Assembly: GCA_002796045.1 (NCBI GenBank)
Contig: PCVM01000058.1
Span: 256-9,488 of the forward strand
Reading direction: 5' to 3'
Length of the DNA stretch: 9,233 nt
Origin: Candidatus Roizmanbacteria bacterium CG11_big_fil_rev_8_21_14_0_20_36_8
GTDB lineage: Bacteria; Patescibacteriota; Microgenomatia; UBA1406; GWC2-37-13
Below are positions 6,037 to 9,233 of this stretch, in pieces; the stretch's first letter is position 1, and the number at the start of each line of letters is the position of its first letter. A program made the position numbers and the translations under genes. The notes under the pieces were generated by a model. It was not told the origin of the DNA. It saw only the letters and a program-made list of their open reading frames with translations, and made no database searches.

Positions 6037-7071
6037 TTATTGCTTTTGTTCATTTATAATTGAAAATAAATTTTTAGGATCGTCTAAGAGAGGTACCAAA
6101 TTCTTATCCTCTCCAATAGAATATTTGTTAGCAAGATCATATGTGAGACGAAGAGCGGAATAATCCTCAAGTCCAATTCCGACAGAATCAAAGAGGGTGA
6201 TTTCGTGATCATTTGTGCGGCCTTCTTTTTTCTTAGTTATTATTTCATTCAACTGCGCATGCACTCTTTTTTTTGCCTCGTCTCTGCCAAATCTTTGAAT
6301 TTCCCCCTCTATAACCGACTGTTCAAAATATTCGATTACTATTTTGCTTCGATACAAAATATCCAGTTCCAACTCTGTTTTTCCTACGGTGTCTCCTCCC
6401 AATGCATTGATATGTACCCCCTCTTGAACCCACTTGCTTTTTAACACTTCTACATTGGCCTTTGTGGCGGTACATACAGTAATAATATCTGCACCGTTTA
6501 CCGCTTCTTCAATGCTGTTGGAACGGTCAAGCTTCAAATTTTGACCCTTCATATTTGATGCAAATTTATCCATAGCTTTGGGATCGATATCAAAATATCG
6601 TACTTCTTTTATGTTTCGCACGAGTTTTAAGGCGTGGATCTGAAACTCACTTTGTGCTCCGGTTCCAATAATTGCGACGGTCTGCGCACTTACGCGTGAA
6701 AGTAAATCAGTTGCCAATGCTGACGTTGCTGCAGTGCGAAAGGCAGTAAGCAATGTCATCTCACTAACCATAACCGGATATCCGGATGCGATTTCTGATA
6801 ACTGTCCCGTGGCAACAACCGTCATTTTATGTTTGGAAGGATTTTTAGGATGGCAATTAACGTATTTATAGGTAAAGTACTTTTCGTTGTCACAGATTGG
6901 CATCAGTTCCAAAACGCCACCGGGCACATGCATAGCAGGCCGTGGCATGTGAGTAAAGTTTTGCCAATGACTAAAATCATAACGCAGGGTCTCGATAAGA
7001 TCGCACATGAATTCTTTAAATCCATGACGATGTATTAATGTGGTTAGTACCTCAATGGTAATTATTTTCAT
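6037..7071 (-). CDS. ocd: Ornithine cyclodeaminase (ornithine to proline)
   Basis: Converts L-ornithine to L-proline plus ammonia using bound NAD. The 344 residues can be followed along the Pseudomonas putida enzyme from memory almost end to end: ELMP (residues 55-58), YKYVNCHP (68-75), SGYPVMVSEMTLLTAFRTAATS (96-117), the nucleotide loop IGTGAQSEFQ (135-144), ALGGDTVGKTEL (223-234), IEGEIQR (254-260), FDSVGIGLEDYSALR (294-308) and LVPLLDDPKNLFS (325-337). Key residues sit where expected: E55, K69, R112 and the catalytic Asp227 of GGD. This points to true OCD rather than a mu-crystallin or alanine-dehydrogenase relative. I start at the ATG at 7071; an in-frame TTG at 7113 lies inside the regulatory hairpin. 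GAGG 8 nt upstream is the SD. Expression should be governed by the T-box leader before it. Confidence 0.93.
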   Translation of the reverse strand: MKIITIEVLTTLIHRHGFKEFMCDLIETLRYDFSHWQNFTHMPRPAMHVPGGVLELMPICDNEKYFTYKYVNCHPKNPSKHKMTVVATGQLSEIASGYPVMVSEMTLLTAFRTAATSALATDLLSRVSAQTVAIIGTGAQSEFQIHALKLVRNIKEVRYFDIDPKAMDKFASNMKGQNLKLDRSNSIEEAVNGADIITVCTATKANVEVLKSKWVQEGVHINALGGDTVGKTELELDILYRSKIVIEYFEQSVIEGEIQRFGRDEAKKRVHAQLNEIITKKKEGRTNDHEITLFDSVGIGLEDYSALRLTYDLANKYSIGEDKNLVPLLDDPKNLFSIINEQKQ

Positions 7072-7123
7072 AAAAAAAACCTCAACTTCACCATCTGAAA
7101 AATCAGATAGCAAGGACGAGGTT
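7072..7123 (-). terminator. T-box attenuator terminator before ocd
   Basis: A 21-position stem has its 5' arm at 7123-7103 (AACCTC to TCTGA) and 3' arm at 7098-7078 (TCAGA to GAGGTT). It has two mismatches, a few G-U pairs and a TTTT loop, and is followed by the rest of a T8 run (7079-7072). The 5' arm includes all the 3' strands of the antiterminator, so the two folds exclude each other. It would also stop read-through from the frr-rseP-kinase genes upstream. Confidence 0.88.
7080..7085 (-). promoter_or_regulatory. ocd ribosome binding site inside the terminator arm
   Basis: TTGAGG (7085-7080) is spaced eight T residues from the ocd ATG, a good SD distance. It is part of the terminator 3' arm, pairing with CCTC, so it is hidden in the off state and free in the antiterminated state. 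It is the clearest SD in the window and it fixes the ATG at 7071. Confidence 0.7.
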
Positions 7124-7297
7124 ATATTCGTGTTACCACCTTGCGACTATTTTTGTGTTACCACAAAAAACTTTGTAACCGACTCTGTTACTCTATTGAG
7201 TGACATCGGTCTCTTAATTTATACGGTTAAGCTTCCGTCGTGCTCATCGCACGCAACTCGTCTGGCTGGGAACCAGACTCAAGCGTTTTGTCAAATT

Positions 7298-7885
7298 CTA
7301 TTTTACTAGATGTTTCTCTTTTGTCAAACTTTTTTCGTCTTTTCCATTCTTATATCCAAGCAAATCAAGCACAATACCAACGGTTTCGTGTGGTCCCGAT
7401 GAATAAGTATCGATAACTAGGTGATAATATTTTGGATCAAAAAAATTATAATTACCATAAATTCGTTTCCATTCGACAAAATTGCCCTCTTCTCGATCTT
7501 TGATAAACTCTTTAGCCTCGTTAATTGAAATTCGATCGCGATTTACCACACGATCAATTCTTAGGGCATCATTTCCACACATAAGTAACACTCGAAGTGT
7601 ATCGTTACGTTCTCGAGTCATAAATCCCGCAAGCCATGCTTCAATCACATATTTACCATCTTCCATAAGATCTGTTGTTCTTTTATCAAGCTTGTTATGA
7701 AAATCATCAGGGACCAACTTTGCAAGAGGTTGGATATATTCTTTTGTAAAATCTCGAAGAATTCGACCTCCTGAAGTAAATCTCCAGCCATGAGGTTTTA
7801 GATACGGCTTCAAATTATCAAGTAAAGTATTTTTTCCAACAGCAACTCCTCCTGAGATTGCAATGTTTCTAAATTTTAAATACAT
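7298..7885 (-). CDS. Cytidylate-kinase-like P-loop kinase
   Basis: A 195-residue nucleotide-kinase-like protein. It has an N-terminal P-loop IAISGGVAVGKNTLL (residues 8-22), a segment SGGRILRDF (38-46), a central stretch IEAWLAGFM (81-89) and a lid-like region rich in Arg and Asp (RIDRVVNRDRI, KDREEGNFVEWKRIYG), then YYHLVIDT (153-160). This is the layout of the cytidylate kinase-like family, which phosphorylates CMP or dCMP or related substrates. The exact substrate is inferred. The P-loop reads GKN where GKS or GKT is usual, followed by T20. I start at the ATG at 7885, four nt after the rseP stop. An upstream in-frame start at 7936 would overlap rseP by 47 nt and add an unlikely N-terminus. 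The ocd promoter overlaps its last codons. Confidence 0.72.
   Translation of the reverse strand: MYLKFRNIAISGGVAVGKNTLLDNLKPYLKPHGWRFTSGGRILRDFTKEYIQPLAKLVPDDFHNKLDKRTTDLMEDGKYVIEAWLAGFMTRERNDTLRVLLMCGNDALRIDRVVNRDRISINEAKEFIKDREEGNFVEWKRIYGNYNFFDPKYYHLVIDTYSSGPHETVGIVLDLLGYKNGKDEKSLTKEKHLVK
7300..7327 (-). promoter_or_regulatory. Promoter of the T-box-ocd transcript
   Basis: On the minus strand a perfect -35 TTGACA (7327-7322), a 16-nt spacer and TAAAAT (7305-7300, 5 of 6 consensus) lie at the 3' end of the kinase-like gene. A start near 7292 would give a leader of about 220 nt, covering the whole T-box. Confidence 0.6.
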
Positions 7886-7889
7886 ATTC

Positions 7890-8972
7890 TTAAAGAAAAT
7901 ATTTATTAATTTCAAAAATCGTAATGGCTGCACCAAGTCCTAGAAATAGAATAATTCCAAACAGGTTAAGGTATTGTTCTAATTTTTTATTAGGTCTCCT
8001 TCCCGAAATCCATTCATAGAATATAAAGACAAGTCTTCCGCCATCAAGTGCAGGCAAAGGAAGAATGTTTATAACTGCTAAATTCAGAGATATTACTGCA
8101 GTAAGTTCAATAAGTGCATTTAATCCAAACTTGCGTGCCTCGCCAACTATTTTTGCGATGCCGATTGGACCAGCAAATTCTACAGGTGCATGATTTTTTG
8201 TTAACAATTTTCCAGGAATTTTTAAAATTTCTACCGCAATTGTTTTTGCAGTACCAGCAGTTTCGATAAATCCATAATAGGGGATTTGATACCAAGGATA
8301 ACTGATAGTTTTAATATTTTGTTGGATGACAACTCCCAGAGCGCCTTCTCCTTTTGGAGGGTTTTCACGAGGAATTAAAGTAAAATTCAAAGTTTTATTT
8401 TGCCTTTCAATAATGATTTTCATTTGTTTCCCAGCGTATCCATTTGTTATTTCAATAACATCTGACGTCATTACCACCTTCTTACTCTCTTCACCGTTTC
8501 CAATAAAAAGAATACTATCAGATTTCATCAAGCCGGCAGTTTCAGCTGGTGAATTTGGAAGAATGTCTGAGATCATTACTCCAGATGGTTTTGGAACTCC
8601 TGATAGAAATAGGAATGAGATTAATACCCAAGCTAGTAGAAAATTCATAACTACTCCAGCGATTAGAACAATTGTTTTTTGAAAAGGAGCCTTATCAATA
8701 AATGATCTATGAGGAGGAATTCTTGATTTACCTTTTGAGTTATCATCTTCTTCATGATATTCCTCGCCATATAGTTTCACAAAGCCACCAAGTGGAATCA
8801 AATTTACACTATACAATGTTTCACCAATTCGTTTTCCAAACAATCTAGGAGGAAATCCAAAGCCAAATTCTTCAACAAATATTCCATTCATTTTTGCCGC
8901 AAAGAAATGGCCAAATTCATGAACAAGTACTAGAATAATTAAGATGATAATAAAGATTAGTACAGTTAACAT
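7890..8972 (-). CDS. rseP: RseP-like site-2 metalloprotease (M50)
   Basis: A membrane zinc protease that cuts substrates within the bilayer, such as anti-sigma factors and leftover signal peptides. The 360 residues begin with a hydrophobic helix (MLTVLIFIIILIILVLV) carrying the zinc-binding HEFGH (residues 18-22). A membrane-associated segment LYSVNLIPLGGFVKLYGEEY (53-72) and a second transmembrane helix (about 100-124) follow. A single PDZ domain (about 130-200, GVMISDILPNSPAETAGL) comes next, then the third zinc-ligand motif INILPLPALDGGR (301-313, Asp310) and a final helix. E. coli RseP has two PDZ domains; one is common in shorter orthologues. It follows frr by 17 nt with no proper SD, since a GGAGGT at 8999-8994 is 21 nt away and codes for the end of Frr. 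The kinase-like gene follows 4 nt after it. Confidence 0.95.
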   Translation of the reverse strand: MLTVLIFIIILIILVLVHEFGHFFAAKMNGIFVEEFGFGFPPRLFGKRIGETLYSVNLIPLGGFVKLYGEEYHEEDDNSKGKSRIPPHRSFIDKAPFQKTIVLIAGVVMNFLLAWVLISFLFLSGVPKPSGVMISDILPNSPAETAGLMKSDSILFIGNGEESKKVVMTSDVIEITNGYAGKQMKIIIERQNKTLNFTLIPRENPPKGEGALGVVIQQNIKTISYPWYQIPYYGFIETAGTAKTIAVEILKIPGKLLTKNHAPVEFAGPIGIAKIVGEARKFGLNALIELTAVISLNLAVINILPLPALDGGRLVFIFYEWISGRRPNKKLEQYLNLFGIILFLGLGAAITIFEINKYFL

Positions 8973-8989
8973 AAGTTAAAATTTTGAAG

Positions 8990-9233
8990 TTAGACCTCCA
9001 TTATCTCCTTTTCCTTTTTTATTTTTATTGTTTGAAGCTCATTATTTTTTTTGGAAGTTACCTCATCGATTTCTTTTTCAAGTCGATATCGTTCATCCTC
9101 CGTCAATTCTTTCAAATCTTCTGCAGCTTTAATTTTTTTTCTGATTAAATCCCTTGAATTTCTAACTTTATTTCTCGAATCTTCTACCATTGATGAAACA
9201 AGTTTTGTAAACTTGATTCTTTGTTCTTCAGAT
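8990..9233 (-). CDS. frr: Ribosome recycling factor, C-terminal part (5' end outside the window)
   Basis: Splits post-termination ribosomes together with EF-G. Only the last 80 residues are in the window, and the frame stays open to the window's right edge. The visible sequence starts at SEEQRIKFTKLVSSMVEDSR, matching the family's T-E-E-R-R-K-E-L-V-K segment. It continues through VRNSRDLIRKKIK, the EDLKELTEDERYRLEKEID helix, and ends KKEKEIMEV, as is typical for Frr. The ATG at 9190 is an internal methionine, not the start. The gene leads the rseP-kinase cluster, a common bacterial neighbourhood. Confidence 0.93.
   Translation of the reverse strand, partial: SEEQRIKFTKLVSSMVEDSRNKVRNSRDLIRKKIKAAEDLKELTEDERYRLEKEIDEVTSKKNNELQTIKIKKEKEIMEV

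Larger units (their letters stand above)
7072..7292 (-). promoter_or_regulatory. T-box leader (tRNA-sensing riboswitch) of ocd, probably proline-specific
   Basis: T-box RNAs bind uncharged tRNA, which stabilises an antiterminator against a terminator. Read on the minus strand: lower antiterminator helix GCAAGG (7144-7139) pairs with CCTTGC (7115-7110); a 7-nt bulge TGGTAAC (7138-7132) carries TGGT, complementary to a tRNA ACCA end; and upper helix ACGA (7131-7128) pairs with TCGT (7119-7116). This is the canonical T-box geometry. Upstream are a Stem III-like hairpin with a GTAA loop (7169-7150) and a Stem II-like hairpin (7211-7177). The Stem I region (about 7290-7212) contains GTCTGG/CCAGAC around loop TTCCCAG (7272-7266) and CGTGC/GCACG around GATGA. 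Downstream a terminator overlaps the antiterminator. Proline specificity is inferred from ocd; candidate codons are CCC at 7270-7268 or CCG at 7209-7207. The specifier loop is not resolved. Confidence 0.88.

Noticed and set aside
5990..7049. 11-bp repeat TGTGGTTAGTA at 5990-6000 and 7039-7049
   Set aside because: One copy is inside the ocd coding sequence and there is no flanking similarity; it is probably chance.
7072..7113. Upstream TTG start (7113) that would extend OCD by 14 residues
   Set aside because: The extension is entirely T-box terminator sequence, has no counterpart in OCD proteins, and GAGG is correctly spaced for the ATG at 7071.
7260..7278. Plus-strand hairpin GTCTGG-CTGGGAA-CCAGAC resembling a Pro anticodon arm (GGG)
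   Set aside because: No acceptor stem, D arm or T arm surrounds it, so it is not a tRNA. It is the reverse of the T-box Stem I-region hairpin.
8994..8999. GGAGGT as the SD of rseP
   Set aside because: It is 21 nt from the ATG, too far, and it encodes the last residues of Frr.

Overview
The window is AT-rich, densely packed bacterial DNA in which almost every gene is on the minus strand. Several things suggest a reduced-genome bacterium of the Candidate Phyla Radiation (Patescibacteria), perhaps Microgenomates-like. DnaX (350 aa), YbaB (84 aa) and YbeY (118 aa) are unusually short, S21 is a compact 60-residue form, intergenic gaps are tiny and Shine-Dalgarno (SD) sequences are scarce. TGA ends prs and ybaB, so UGA is not recoded. 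The lineage is inferred from gene content only.

Layout, in the direction of minus-strand transcription (right to left): the 3' end of frr (ribosome recycling factor), rseP (site-2 protease) and a cytidylate-kinase-like P-loop gene form a tight cluster. Next comes a leader of about 220 nt with its own promoter and a textbook T-box antiterminator and terminator (7072-7292). It precedes a genuine ornithine cyclodeaminase gene (ocd, ornithine to proline). proS (prolyl-tRNA synthetase) follows with its own apparently leaderless promoter. One nucleotide after proS comes a DHH/MYG1-like putative phosphoesterase, and then a small hairpin terminator. A second transcription unit has rpsU (S21), a truncated ybeY, dnaX (with its own leaderless-type promoter), ybaB and prs (PRPP synthetase). 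At the left edge an unidentified protein, entering from outside the window, converges on prs.

The central finding is the proline circuit. A T-box leader senses the ratio of uncharged to charged tRNA. Here it precedes the enzyme that makes proline in one step, and the next gene charges tRNA-Pro. The antiterminator (6-bp lower helix, 7-nt UGGUAAC bulge, 4-bp upper helix), the competing 21-position terminator hairpin and the U-tract can all be read base by base. The SD of ocd lies in the 3' arm of the terminator, so one RNA switch could gate both transcription and translation. The upstream Stem I region is compact and atypical, and I could not place the specifier codon with confidence. Proline specificity therefore rests on gene function plus candidate CCN triplets.
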